A stretch of DNA of 64,000 nt from Lewinellaceae bacterium. Lineage in GTDB: Bacteria > Bacteroidota > Bacteroidia > Chitinophagales > Saprospiraceae. Shown here piece after piece: positions 25,804-34,036 of this stretch. The translations under genes and the position numbers were made by a program. The first letter of the stretch is position 1; every line of letters starts with the position of its first letter. The notes beneath the pieces are model-generated. The model saw nothing but the letters and a program-made list of their open reading frames with translations, made no database searches and was not told the DNA's origin. The stretch is taken from the NCBI GenBank assembly GCA_020636215.1, contig JACJYG010000012.1, positions 1 through 64,000 on the forward strand, in the 5' to 3' direction.

Positions 25804-26844
25804 ATGAAAAAGCAACCCAATACCATCCAGCTACAGATCCCCGAACCCTGCTTCGAAAGCTGGGATGACATGGTTCCCCTGCCCGGCGGCCGCTATTGCA
25901 GCAAGTGTGAAAAAACCGTGGTGGATTTCACCCAGCTGACGGATCAGGAAACCCTTCGCCTTTTCCTGCGCCGGCAGGGCCGCGCCTGCGGGCGCTTCCG
26001 GGAAGATCAGCTCAATAAAGCGCTGCCTTTGCCGGAACCGATTGGGCGGTGGCAGAAATACCGGGCTTTCGGGGCGCTGCTCTCCGGGCTTTTTCTGAGT
26101 GGAACAGCGGCGGCGCAGGCTGCCCTGCAACAGCCCCCGCCGATCGTGCAAACCGTTATGAGGGCCACTGTGCCTGAAGGGCGCGCTTCCAAAATTGTTG
26201 AAGGCATCGTCACGGATCAGTCCGGCGAGCCGCTCATCGGGGCCAACGTCATATTGAAAGGCCCTGTGAAGTCTCAGTGGTTTTTCAGCGGCACCTGCAC
26301 GGATCTGGATGGCTATTTTTACCTGACGGTTCCCGCCGAAACGAAGGGCCTGCAACTGGCTGTTTCCTACCTCGGTTACGAAGGCCAGCTGGTGGCGCTG
26401 GAATCGGGAAATTCCAACTTTGAAATACAACTCCAATGGGCCTCCCAGGAACTGGCGGAGGTTGTCGTTATCGCCCATCGCCCTCCTTTAATCGAGCGAA
26501 GCATCATTTCCGGGCTGGCCACCGGCCGCCGCACTGATGGCAAAGCGCAGTTTCCGCCGGAAACAGCAGCGGAACCGGTGGAGATACTGAACGTCTACCC
26601 CAACCCTTTCACCTCCTGGCTGCAGGTGGAACTCCAACTGGAGCAACCGCAAAGCATGCTTTTTCACCTCTATGACGCCTCCGGAAAACTGGTTTTTGCT
26701 CAGGCCGAGGGCCTGCCGCAGGGGCGGGCCAACCTGCGGCTTGAACTGGAAGGGCGCCACCTGCCGGCGGGGAGGTATTTCCTGCGGGTATCGGATGAAG
26801 CAGGGGAAGTGAGGACGAAGGGGGTGGTGAAAGCCTTACCCTAA
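25804..26844 (+). CDS. carboxypeptidase-regulatory-domain protein with Cys-rich N-terminus and T9SS-like tail
   Basis: A 346-residue protein beginning MKKQPNTIQLQIPEPC. The first about 65 residues (ESWDDMVPLPGGRYCSKCEK, then VVDFTQLTDQE) form a Cys-containing domain seen in Bacteroidota, with C at PEPC and CxxC at YCSKC. A single hydrophobic segment (FGALLSGLFLSGTAAA) lies at about 90-105, followed by a CarboxypepD_reg-like beta-sandwich (VEGIVTDQSGEPLIGANVIL) and a C-terminal VYPNPFTSWLQVEL...LPAGRYFLRV segment that looks like a T9SS type A sorting domain. A cytoplasmic-looking N-terminus, internal membrane segment and secretion tail in one protein is odd. The stop overlaps that of the convergent desaturase gene by 4 bases. 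Confidence 0.75.
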   Translation: MKKQPNTIQLQIPEPCFESWDDMVPLPGGRYCSKCEKTVVDFTQLTDQETLRLFLRRQGRACGRFREDQLNKALPLPEPIGRWQKYRAFGALLSGLFLSGTAAAQAALQQPPPIVQTVMRATVPEGRASKIVEGIVTDQSGEPLIGANVILKGPVKSQWFFSGTCTDLDGYFYLTVPAETKGLQLAVSYLGYEGQLVALESGNSNFEIQLQWASQELAEVVVIAHRPPLIERSIISGLATGRRTDGKAQFPPETAAEPVEILNVYPNPFTSWLQVELQLEQPQSMLFHLYDASGKLVFAQAEGLPQGRANLRLELEGRHLPAGRYFLRVSDEAGEVRTKGVVKALP

Positions 26845-27659
26845 TAGTCCGTCTTAATTCTCTTATCAAAGGGTATCTTAAACTGATAGGCCACATCCTC
26901 ATCCGTATGATCCTCCAGTACGTCTAGGCCGTAGCGGACTTTCCGAGGGTCGTCGTATACCATTGTTCCGAAAATGCGGTCCCAAAAGGAAAAGATGTTG
27001 CCGAAATTAGTATCCGTCCAGGGCCGCTCGAAATGGTGGTGGAACTTGTGCATGTTGGGCGTAATGAACACCAGGCTCAGCGGCTTGTCGAGCCACACAG
27101 GCACGGCGATGTTGGCGTGCGTAAGGTAGGTAAAGAGTATGCTGGTGATCCGGTAGATCAGGTAATACGGGAAAGGCATCCCACTGATGAGGATGGCCAG
27201 CAAGGCAAAAGTTTCCCGCATGAGGTAGTCTCCAGGATGGTGGCGCGTGCCGGTGGTGGCGTCCACCTTGGTATCGCTGTGGTGCACCATGTGGAATTTC
27301 CACATCCACTTCACCTTGTGCAACAAATAATGCGCCACGTACTGCGCGATGAAATCGAGCAGCATAATAGAAATCAGCAGCTCCGCCCAAACCGGGAGTT
27401 TGATCAGGTATAAAAAGCCGAACTGCTGCTCCTGCGTCCACAGGAAAATGCCCACCGTCGCCAGCCCGAAAAGCAGGTTGATCACCATGGAGGTCGATAA
27501 AAAGATCAGGTTGACGCCGGCGTGCTTCCACTTCCGGTAGTCGAGTTTTAAGAGTGGGATATTGCCCTCCAGTAGCCAACTGATGAATAAGCAGATGAAT
27601 ATCCAGGCCAGCTTGTACCAATCCGGCATCTGCGCGAAGAAATTGATGAATGTTTCCAT
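26841..27659 (-). CDS. sterol desaturase / fatty acid hydroxylase superfamily membrane protein
   Basis: A 272-residue membrane protein (start METFINFFAQMPDWYKLAW). Four or so membrane helices surround the di-iron histidine motifs of the FA-hydroxylase superfamily: HYLLHKVKWMWKFHMVHHSD (HxxxH then HxxHH), THAN, and HKFHHHFERPWTDTNFGN (HxxHH). The DRIFGTMVYDD ending is typical. It would oxidise a lipid using O2, but the substrate is not evident. Transcribed toward the preceding gene, with stop codons overlapping. Confidence 0.85.
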   Translation of the reverse strand: METFINFFAQMPDWYKLAWIFICLFISWLLEGNIPLLKLDYRKWKHAGVNLIFLSTSMVINLLFGLATVGIFLWTQEQQFGFLYLIKLPVWAELLISIMLLDFIAQYVAHYLLHKVKWMWKFHMVHHSDTKVDATTGTRHHPGDYLMRETFALLAILISGMPFPYYLIYRITSILFTYLTHANIAVPVWLDKPLSLVFITPNMHKFHHHFERPWTDTNFGNIFSFWDRIFGTMVYDDPRKVRYGLDVLEDHTDEDVAYQFKIPFDKRIKTDY

Positions 27660-27799
27660 GACCAATAGCACTTGGTTAGAATTTCAGGTTGCAAATTTCC
27701 CAAAAAAGATCAATATAGCAGTGTTTTAACCTGGGTTGATGGAGTACAAATCAAACAAATGCTAACTTTAGGTGATTCGAATCACTACTACACAACCTT

Positions 27800-29005
27800 A
27801 TGCAGTTTATGCTCAGGAATAAATGGAAAAGCTGGCTAAAACCTGGCCATGGAGGGCTTCAAAGTTCCAGGTTGCAATTTGAAAGCTGCCCCGGAAACCT
27901 TAAACCTGTAACCTGTAACCTTAAACTCATTTTCGCCTTCCCCCTGATCCTGTTCTGTTTTCTCTTCCCAACCCTCTCCACCATGCAAGCCCAAGACGCC
28001 GTCCCTCAACTCACCCTGGCCGAAGCCAACCGCCTGGCTCAACTGCCGCTGAAATGCATGCAAAAAGAATACCCCAACAAGCCAGGCGAAGTATTGGCCG
28101 GCCCGGAAGACCTGGCCGGGCCCCAGGCAATGCACCCCGCCTTTTATGGTTGTTTCGACTGGCACTCCGCTGTGCACGGCCACTGGATGCTGGTGAACCT
28201 GCTGAAGCAATTTCCGGAACTGGAAGACGCTTCACTCATTCGTCAAAAGCTGAAGGAGAATATTAGTGCAGAGAATATAAGGGCCGAAATGGCTTATTTT
28301 GAAAAGCCTCATAACAGGTCTTTCGAGCGCACCTATGGCTGGGCCTGGCTGCTGAAACTGGCGGAAGAATTGCACAGCTGGGATGATCCCCTGGCCCGTG
28401 AACTGGAGCAAAACCTGCAACCCCTTGCCGATAAGATCGTGGAACTATACCTCGAATTCCTGCCCAAACTCAACTACCCCATTCGCGTAGGCGAGCACAC
28501 CAATACTGCCTTTGGACTGGCCTTCGCCTGGGATTATGCCCATACCCTGGGGGTGGATTCTTTGCAGGCCCTGATCGAACACCGCGCCCGCGATTTCTAC
28601 CTCAACGACCAGGGTTGCCCCCTCTCCTGGGAACCTAGCGGCTACGATTTCCTCTCCCCTTGCCTGGAAGAGGCCGACATCATGCGCCGGGTACTTCCCC
28701 CCGCGGAATTCAAAAGCTGGCTTAAGGATTTTCTGCCGGGCTTATCCGATCCTGCCTTTGCGATGCCCCCCGGCCGTGTCAGCGACCGCACCGACGGCAA
28801 ACTGGTGCACCTCGATGGCGTCAACTTCAGTCGTGCCTGGTGCCTCTACGGCCTGGCAAACAGCTTGCCGGAATATGGCCACCTGAAAGAAGTGGCTGAA
28901 GCGCACCTCCGGTATTCCCTGCCGAGCATTGTTGATGGTGGTTATGAAGGGGAGCACTGGCTCGCCTCTTTTGCCCTTTATGCATTGAATAGCGCTGCCC
29001 AATAG
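27800..29005 (+). CDS. DUF2891 domain protein, secreted
   Basis: A 401-residue protein. From about residue 65 it matches the DUF2891 family: HPAFYGCFDWHSAVHGHWML, ERTYGWAWLLKLAEEL, VGEHTNTAFGLAFAWDYA, LSWEPSGYDFLSPCLEEA and SLPSIVDGGYEGEHWLASFA; the pattern of (alpha/alpha) helices suggests a glycan-related fold, but no activity is assigned. The hydrophobic signal core (LIFAFPLILFCFLFPTLS) begins only at about residue 43. The 40 residues before it are encoded by repeat-like DNA with tandem AACCTGT units at 27897-27928, so the true start is uncertain or the N-terminus has been altered by repeat insertion. Confidence 0.8.
   Translation: MQFMLRNKWKSWLKPGHGGLQSSRLQFESCPGNLKPVTCNLKLIFAFPLILFCFLFPTLSTMQAQDAVPQLTLAEANRLAQLPLKCMQKEYPNKPGEVLAGPEDLAGPQAMHPAFYGCFDWHSAVHGHWMLVNLLKQFPELEDASLIRQKLKENISAENIRAEMAYFEKPHNRSFERTYGWAWLLKLAEELHSWDDPLARELEQNLQPLADKIVELYLEFLPKLNYPIRVGEHTNTAFGLAFAWDYAHTLGVDSLQALIEHRARDFYLNDQGCPLSWEPSGYDFLSPCLEEADIMRRVLPPAEFKSWLKDFLPGLSDPAFAMPPGRVSDRTDGKLVHLDGVNFSRAWCLYGLANSLPEYGHLKEVAEAHLRYSLPSIVDGGYEGEHWLASFALYALNSAAQ
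27897..27928. repeat. short tandem repeat inside the DUF2891 gene
   Basis: Units of ACCTTAA and ACCTGTA run in tandem within the coding frame upstream of the signal-peptide core, giving the peptide NLKPVTCNLKL. Similar CCTTAA/CCTCAA words make up the array at 62106-62168. Confidence 0.6.
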
Positions 29006-29042
29006 GGCCTTTTAGGGCTGTGAATTGGCCGGTTAGCAGTTA

Positions 29043-29073
29043 TTGTTTACAAGGGCCGCTTTACCTATCTTTG
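29043..29073 (+). promoter_or_regulatory. Bacteroidota-type promoter of the mannonate operon
   Basis: TTG at 29043-29045 and TATCTTTG at 29066-29073 are 20 bases apart, an exact match to the TTG-N19-21-TAnnTTTG consensus. The SDR gene starts at 29098, leaving a leader of about 18 bases. Confidence 0.7.
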
Positions 29074-29097
29074 GAACTAATCCATACCGACAACAAC

Positions 29098-29922
29098 ATG
29101 ATCCATACCACCTCACTCTTTACTTTAAAAGATAAAGTAGCCATCGTTACCGGAGGAGCCGGCGTGCTGGGCAGTGCTATGGCCAGGGGACTGGCTGGGG
29201 CAGGCGCCCGGATCGCGGTCTTGGGCCGTACCGCTTCCAAAGTCGAGCGGCAGGCCGATGCGATCCAGGCTGCAGGAGGGGATGCTATCGGATTGGTTGC
29301 GGATGTCCTAAACCAGGACCAACTGGAAAAAGCCAGAACCGCCGTGCTACATAAATGGGGGCGGATAGACATCCTGCTCAATGTGGCCGGCGGCAACCGC
29401 CCCGGCGCTACCATCGGGCCAGATCAGGATTTTTTCGGGCTCTCCATACCGGATTTCAGGCAGGTGGTCGACCTCAACCTGCTTGGCACCGTACTGCCTA
29501 CCTATGTATTCGCCAAGCCAATGGCGGAACGAGGGGAAGGGGCTATTGTGAATATTTCCTCCCTGACCGCCCAACAGCCGTTTACCCGGGTGGTTGGCTA
29601 TGGCGCAGCCAAAGCCGCCATCGATAATTTCACTAAATGGCTGGCCGTAGAGATGGCTGCTAAATTTGGAGAAGGGATCCGGGTGAACGCCATCGCACCG
29701 GGCGTTTTTATCGGCGAACAAAACCGCCGCCTGCTTCTCAATGAAGATGATAGCCTCACCAGCCGTGGCGAAACCATCATCAGCCATACCCCCATGAAAC
29801 GCTTCGGAGAGCCGGAAGAACTCATCGGCACAACGATCTGGCTGTGCAGCCCCGCTGCTGCTTTCGTTACCGGCATCATCGTACCGGTTGATGGAGGGTT
29901 CAGCGCCTTCTCCGGCGTTTAG
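29098..29922 (+). CDS. SDR oxidoreductase, probable D-mannonate oxidoreductase (fructuronate reductase)
   Basis: A 274-residue short-chain dehydrogenase (start MIHTTSLFTLKDKVAIVTGG; the promoter at 29043-29073 rules out the upstream in-frame start). The NAD(P)-binding motif is TGGAGVLGSAMA, then NVAGGN, the catalytic Ser in IVNISSLTAQQPFTRVVGYGAAKAA with YxxxK as YGAAK, and the closing PVDGGFSAFSGV. In Bacteroidota this SDR type stands next to uxuA and interconverts fructuronate and mannonate in glucuronate breakdown. Here uxuA follows 40 bases downstream on the same strand, which supports the assignment. Confidence 0.85.
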   Translation: MIHTTSLFTLKDKVAIVTGGAGVLGSAMARGLAGAGARIAVLGRTASKVERQADAIQAAGGDAIGLVADVLNQDQLEKARTAVLHKWGRIDILLNVAGGNRPGATIGPDQDFFGLSIPDFRQVVDLNLLGTVLPTYVFAKPMAERGEGAIVNISSLTAQQPFTRVVGYGAAKAAIDNFTKWLAVEMAAKFGEGIRVNAIAPGVFIGEQNRRLLLNEDDSLTSRGETIISHTPMKRFGEPEELIGTTIWLCSPAAAFVTGIIVPVDGGFSAFSGV

Positions 29923-29962
29923 CGATCTCCGCATTCCCATGAGGCGATAAAACCATAAGACA

Positions 29963-31132
29963 ATGAAACACCTTCTTCAAAGCTGGCGCTGGTACGGCCC
30001 GAATGACCCCGTCAGCCTTCAGGATATTCGGCAGGCCGGAGCAAGCGGTATCGTTACCGCCTTACACCACATCCCCAACGGAGCAGTGTGGCCGGTAGCC
30101 GAAATCCAAAAGCGGAAACGGGAAATAGAAGCGGCAGGCCTGCAGTGGGCCGTCGTCGAAAGCCTGCCGGTGACCGAAGCCATCAAAACCCAGGAAGGGC
30201 CCTGGCGGCAACACATCGCCAATTATCAGGAGAGCTTGCGAAACCTGGGACAGTGCAGTATCCAAACTGTTACCTACAATTTCATGCCGGTGCTGGACTG
30301 GACCCGCACCGATCTCGATTTCAGAATGCCGGATGGTTCTACGGCCCTGCGTTTTGACAGGGCCGCCTTCGCCGCCTTCGATATTTATCTGCTGCAACGC
30401 CCGGGCGCTGAGGCGGATTATCTGGAGGCCGTCCTGCAAGCGGCCAAGGCTTATTTCCAAAGCATGTCGCAAGAGGATCAAGTACACCTGATTCAGAATA
30501 TCATCGCCGGCCTCCCAGGAGCTGAACAAGGATACTCGCTGGAACAACTGCAGCAGGCGCTGGACCGCTATCAGGATATTGATGAACAGCAACTGCAACG
30601 CCACCTCGTCGAATTCTTACAAGCTGTTGCACCGGTAGCGGAAGAAGCAGGTGTGAAACTGGCCATCCACCCGGATGACCCGCCTTACCCCATTTTGGGC
30701 TTGCCAAGGATCGTCAGCACCACCCGACAATTGGAAAACCTCCTAAATGCGGTGGACAGCCCTGCCAATGGCCTGTGCTTTTGCACTGGCTCCTTTGGAG
30801 TGCGCCCCGATAACGATCTCCCGGCAATGGCCCGTCAATTTGCCCAACGTATCCATTTCATCCACCTGCGTAGCACCCGACGGGATGCACTTGGCAATTT
30901 CCACGAAGCAGATCACCTGGATGGCGATGTGGATATGTATGCCGTGATGAAAGCATTGCTCGAAGAACAACAAAAACGCGATACCGGTATTCCTATGCGC
31001 CCCGACCACGGACACAAGATGCTGGACGACCTGCACAAAACCACCAACCCTGGCTATTCGGCCATTGGGCGCCTACGGGGCCTTGCGGAACTTCGGGGGT
31101 TGGAGTTGGGTATATTGAGGAGTGCGTTTTAG
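29963..31132 (+). CDS. uxuA: mannonate dehydratase UxuA
   Basis: A 389-residue cytoplasmic enzyme that dehydrates D-mannonate to 2-keto-3-deoxygluconate. It begins MKHLLQSWRWYGPNDPVSLQ, with family motifs ASGIVTALHHIPNGAVWPV, YNFMPVLDWTRTDL, AIHPDDPPYPILGLPRIVS, CFCTGSFGVRPDNDLP, IHFIHLRSTRRD and MRPDHGHKMLDD (metal-binding His/Asp/Cys residues). Length matches E. coli UxuA (394). It is the second gene of a two-gene operon with the SDR above and is followed by a strong terminator. Confidence 0.95.
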   Translation: MKHLLQSWRWYGPNDPVSLQDIRQAGASGIVTALHHIPNGAVWPVAEIQKRKREIEAAGLQWAVVESLPVTEAIKTQEGPWRQHIANYQESLRNLGQCSIQTVTYNFMPVLDWTRTDLDFRMPDGSTALRFDRAAFAAFDIYLLQRPGAEADYLEAVLQAAKAYFQSMSQEDQVHLIQNIIAGLPGAEQGYSLEQLQQALDRYQDIDEQQLQRHLVEFLQAVAPVAEEAGVKLAIHPDDPPYPILGLPRIVSTTRQLENLLNAVDSPANGLCFCTGSFGVRPDNDLPAMARQFAQRIHFIHLRSTRRDALGNFHEADHLDGDVDMYAVMKALLEEQQKRDTGIPMRPDHGHKMLDDLHKTTNPGYSAIGRLRGLAELRGLELGILRSAF

Positions 31133-31291
31133 CAACTTAGTCCCGGGGGCGATCCTGCACCCGGCAGACGGGGGGGGGCAGATACTGTGGATATTATTGA
31201 TGCTGTAGATCCTATTGATGCTGGCGATATGCATCAATAAACGGCCCGATCGGGAAAGCATATCGGACTATTGTAAATCATGGTCAATCAG

Positions 31292-31328
31292 GCCTTTGAG
31301 GTTCTAAAAAACTCAAAGGCTTTTTTTT
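31292..31328 (+). terminator. rho-independent terminator after uxuA
   Basis: GCCTTTGAG (31292-31300) pairs perfectly with CTCAAAGGC (31312-31320), followed by eight T. It closes the mannonate operon about 160 bases after the uxuA stop; the bases between contain an eight-or-more G run and copies of GATGCTG words but no gene. Confidence 0.85.
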
Positions 31329-31371
31329 ACTCAATTTGTCGCACAAGCGAGCATTTAATGTTTGAGAATGC

Positions 31372-31385
31372 CGTACATTTGTACG
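31372..31385. promoter_or_regulatory. palindromic operator overlapping a -7 element, upstream of tetR
   Basis: CGTACA-TT-TGTACG is a perfect 6-bp-arm palindrome. TACATTTG inside it (31374-31381) fits the TAnnTTTG -7 element. A further half site CGTACA lies at 31404-31409, just before the TetR start at 31424. This is the layout expected for autorepression by the encoded TetR protein, but binding is inferred. Confidence 0.6.
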
Positions 31386-31423
31386 AGAAATAGAAAATTA
31401 AGCCGTACAAGAAATAAAATGCT

Positions 31424-32056
31424 ATGTCCACCCTGCCCATGAAAAAGCAGATCGTACAGAAAGCCATCGAGCTGTTTAACCAGCGGGGCTTCTTTGACGT
31501 CCGCATCCGGGATATCTCCACGGCGCTCGATGTTAGCGTGGGCAGTGTGACCTATCACTACAAGAGCAAGGAAGCCCTGATGGAGTCCATCTACCGTTAC
31601 ATGCTCAAAACGCTGGAGGGGCTGGACATCAGCGGCCGGTTGTTCCAGAAGAAAGGGGAGGAACTGGAAGTAGCGCAGGTGTACATGGTTTACATGCAAC
31701 AGTTCCGCTTCTTTTTCCAGGACACGCTCGATATCATCCGCACCTATCCGGAGATCGGCCAACGCCACCGGCAACAGGTGCTGGAGGAGATTAATATCAT
31801 TAAAAACATCCTGTACATGCATGTCGGTAAGGGAACGCTGGTGTCGGAACCGGCGCCGGGCATCTACGACAGCCTGGCCGACATGATCTGGCAAACCCTG
31901 CATTTCTGGTTTGCCCGGCAAACGATACTGGGGGATACAACGCCCGGCTGGGACGATGCCGTCCGGCGGATCGGACATCTGGTGTACCCTTACCTCACAG
32001 AAGAGCGAAAGGCTGAAAACCAGGAAATCATGCCGGGTATAAGCCTGGTCCAATAA
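31424..32056 (+). CDS. TetR-family regulator of the beta-oxidation operon
   Basis: A 210-residue protein whose N-terminus is a TetR helix-turn-helix: QIVQKAIELFNQRGFFDVRI, RDISTALDVSVGSVTYHYKS, KEALMESIY. The C-terminal two-thirds is a ligand-binding helical domain (MVYMQQFRFFFQDTLDIIRT). The start may be the ATG at 31424 or the second one 15 bases on (MKKQ). It stands 23 bases before an acyl-CoA dehydrogenase gene, so by analogy with FadR/PsrA-type TetR regulators it probably senses an acyl-CoA and controls this fatty-acid operon and itself. Confidence 0.85.
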   Translation: MSTLPMKKQIVQKAIELFNQRGFFDVRIRDISTALDVSVGSVTYHYKSKEALMESIYRYMLKTLEGLDISGRLFQKKGEELEVAQVYMVYMQQFRFFFQDTLDIIRTYPEIGQRHRQQVLEEINIIKNILYMHVGKGTLVSEPAPGIYDSLADMIWQTLHFWFARQTILGDTTPGWDDAVRRIGHLVYPYLTEERKAENQEIMPGISLVQ

Positions 32057-32079
32057 AATTATCTGATAATCTCTATCTC

Positions 32080-33945
32080 ATGCAACAAGCCATTTTAGAA
32101 CCGGCGGAAGCCCAAAAACAACAAACTAAGAGCATCGCCCCCAACCCTCGGGTAAAGGGCGGTTACTTCGTTACCGGCGATACCCCGCCGGAAGAGATTT
32201 TTATTACCGAAGAATGGAATGAAGAACAGCAGATGATCGCCGAAATGGTGACGGAATTCTGCGTCCGGGAGATACAGGAACCGTTCTTCCAACGCGGCCG
32301 CGAATTGCAGGTAACCAACGAAGCCGACCGGGAGGAGGTTTTGGCGTTGCTGAAAAAAGCTGGTGAACTCGGGCTCTGCGGGGTAAGCGTTCCGGAAGCC
32401 TATGGTGGCATGGGGTTGGATTTCAAGACCAATACCCTCTTTTCAAAGGCTATGGCCGGTGGTTTCTCCTTTGCGACAACTATTGGAGCCCAGACATCTA
32501 TTGGCTGCCTGCCTATTGTCTATTATGGTACGCAAGCCCAAAAAGAAAAATACCTGCCCGGCATCGCCTCCGGAGCACTGATCGCCGCCTACGCCCTGAC
32601 CGAACCAGAGGCCGGCTCCGACGCCAATTCCGGTAAAACTACTGCTACCCCCAGTGCTGATGGCAGCCACTACCTGCTCAACGGGCAGAAAGTTTGGATC
32701 ACCAACGGTGGTTTTGCCGATGTGTTCATCGTCTTTGCCAAAATCGAAGACGACGAAGACCTTTCGGCCTTCATCGTGGAGCGTCAGTTCGAAGGCTTCT
32801 CCGTAGGGCCAGAGGAAAAGAAAATGGGTATCAAAGGGTCCTCTACGGTACAGATCTATTTTGACAATTGTATAGTCCCTTCAGAAAACTTGTTGGGAGC
32901 AAGGGCGGGCGGTTTCAAAATCGCACTCAACATTCTCAACGGGGGCCGCATCAAGGCTGGGGCAGGAGGCGTTGGCGGAGCTCAGTTATCCCTAACTAAA
33001 GCAGTTCAATACGCCATTGAGCGGCAGCAGTTTGGCCAACCTATCGCCCAATTTGGCGCCATTCAATACAAAATCGGCGACATTGCAAGCCAGGCATTCG
33101 CCTGCGAAGCCGCCGTATTTCGCACCGCAGACCTGATTGACCGGAAAGAAGCAGAATTGCGGGCAGCGGGAGTATCCGAAAATGAAGCCAAGTTTAAAGC
33201 CATTCGCGAATTTGCCATCGAGGCTTCAATTGTTAAAGTGAAGGGCAGCGAACTGGTATGTTACGCTTCCGATGAAACCATACAAATCCATGGCGGCATG
33301 GGCTATGCGGTGGAAACCGGCCTGGAAATGGCCTACCGCGATGCCCGTATCACCAAAATATACGAGGGCACCAACGAAGTCAACCGCCTGCTTTCGGTAG
33401 GGGAGTTGACTAAACGCGCCCTCAAAACCAAAGAGGTGGACCTCGTCGGCGCCGGCAAAAAGATCCCGGCTTTCCTGCTGCGTCAAATCGCACCTTTCTA
33501 TCCCCGCACCCGATATTCGGACGAAGAAAGTATTGTACAAGGATTGAAAAATACTTTCCTCTTCCTCTCCGGCATGGCCGGCAGACAACTGGGTAAAAAG
33601 ATGATCGATGAACAGGAGTTAGTGCTATTGTTGTCCGACATCCTGGCGGAAGCCTATGTGGCGGAAAGTGTCCTGCTGAAAGTGAAAAAACTGGAAGGTA
33701 GAGCTGATTTGGATCAGGAAAAACTGGCCGTCCAACGGCAAATGATGCAGTTGTATCTGTACGAAGCATTGGCTCGGGCGAAAAAGGCCGCTACCGAAGC
33801 CATTGCCAGTTTTGCAACTGGCTATCGGAAAAGTTTGTACCGGTTGGTTGTCAATACCATGCTAAAGCCCAATGATATCAACCCCAAACAATTGCGGAGA
33901 AATATTGCCGGCTTTGTGATCGAAAATAAAGAATACTGTTTTTAA
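32080..33945 (+). CDS. acyl-CoA dehydrogenase
   Basis: A 621-residue FAD enzyme that oxidises acyl-CoA to trans-2-enoyl-CoA. Motifs: LCGVSVPEAYGGMGLDF, AYALTEPEAGSDANS (FAD/substrate loop), KVWITNGGFADVFIVFAK, KMGIKGSSTVQIYFDN, QFGQPIAQFGAIQ and IHGGMGYAVETGLEMAYRDA followed by ITKIYEGTNEVNRLL with the expected catalytic Glu. A C-terminal extension of about 170 residues beyond the dehydrogenase core resembles very-long-chain/ACAD9-like enzymes and is usual for this operon type in Bacteroidota. A 21-bp perfect inverted repeat begins one base past the stop. Confidence 0.93.
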   Translation: MQQAILEPAEAQKQQTKSIAPNPRVKGGYFVTGDTPPEEIFITEEWNEEQQMIAEMVTEFCVREIQEPFFQRGRELQVTNEADREEVLALLKKAGELGLCGVSVPEAYGGMGLDFKTNTLFSKAMAGGFSFATTIGAQTSIGCLPIVYYGTQAQKEKYLPGIASGALIAAYALTEPEAGSDANSGKTTATPSADGSHYLLNGQKVWITNGGFADVFIVFAKIEDDEDLSAFIVERQFEGFSVGPEEKKMGIKGSSTVQIYFDNCIVPSENLLGARAGGFKIALNILNGGRIKAGAGGVGGAQLSLTKAVQYAIERQQFGQPIAQFGAIQYKIGDIASQAFACEAAVFRTADLIDRKEAELRAAGVSENEAKFKAIREFAIEASIVKVKGSELVCYASDETIQIHGGMGYAVETGLEMAYRDARITKIYEGTNEVNRLLSVGELTKRALKTKEVDLVGAGKKIPAFLLRQIAPFYPRTRYSDEESIVQGLKNTFLFLSGMAGRQLGKKMIDEQELVLLLSDILAEAYVAESVLLKVKKLEGRADLDQEKLAVQRQMMQLYLYEALARAKKAATEAIASFATGYRKSLYRLVVNTMLKPNDINPKQLRRNIAGFVIENKEYCF

Positions 33946-34008
33946 TGGCTCAGTCACGGGCTGACTCCCCCTGTCTTTTCCAGAATCAGTCAGCCCGTGA
34001 CTGAGCCA
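33946..34008. repeat. 21-bp perfect inverted repeat within the fatty-acid operon
   Basis: Arms 33946-33966 (TGGCTCAGTCACGGGC...) and 33988-34008 are exact reverse complements with a 21-base loop. The first arm starts immediately after the acyl-CoA dehydrogenase TAA; the second ends 28 bases before the thiolase ATG. There is no T-run, so it is not a standard terminator. It may stabilise the upstream mRNA, reduce expression of the downstream genes, or be a small insertion. Confidence 0.8.
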
Positions 34009-34036
34009 ATAGCACTCCAAAAATACACTCCTCCCT

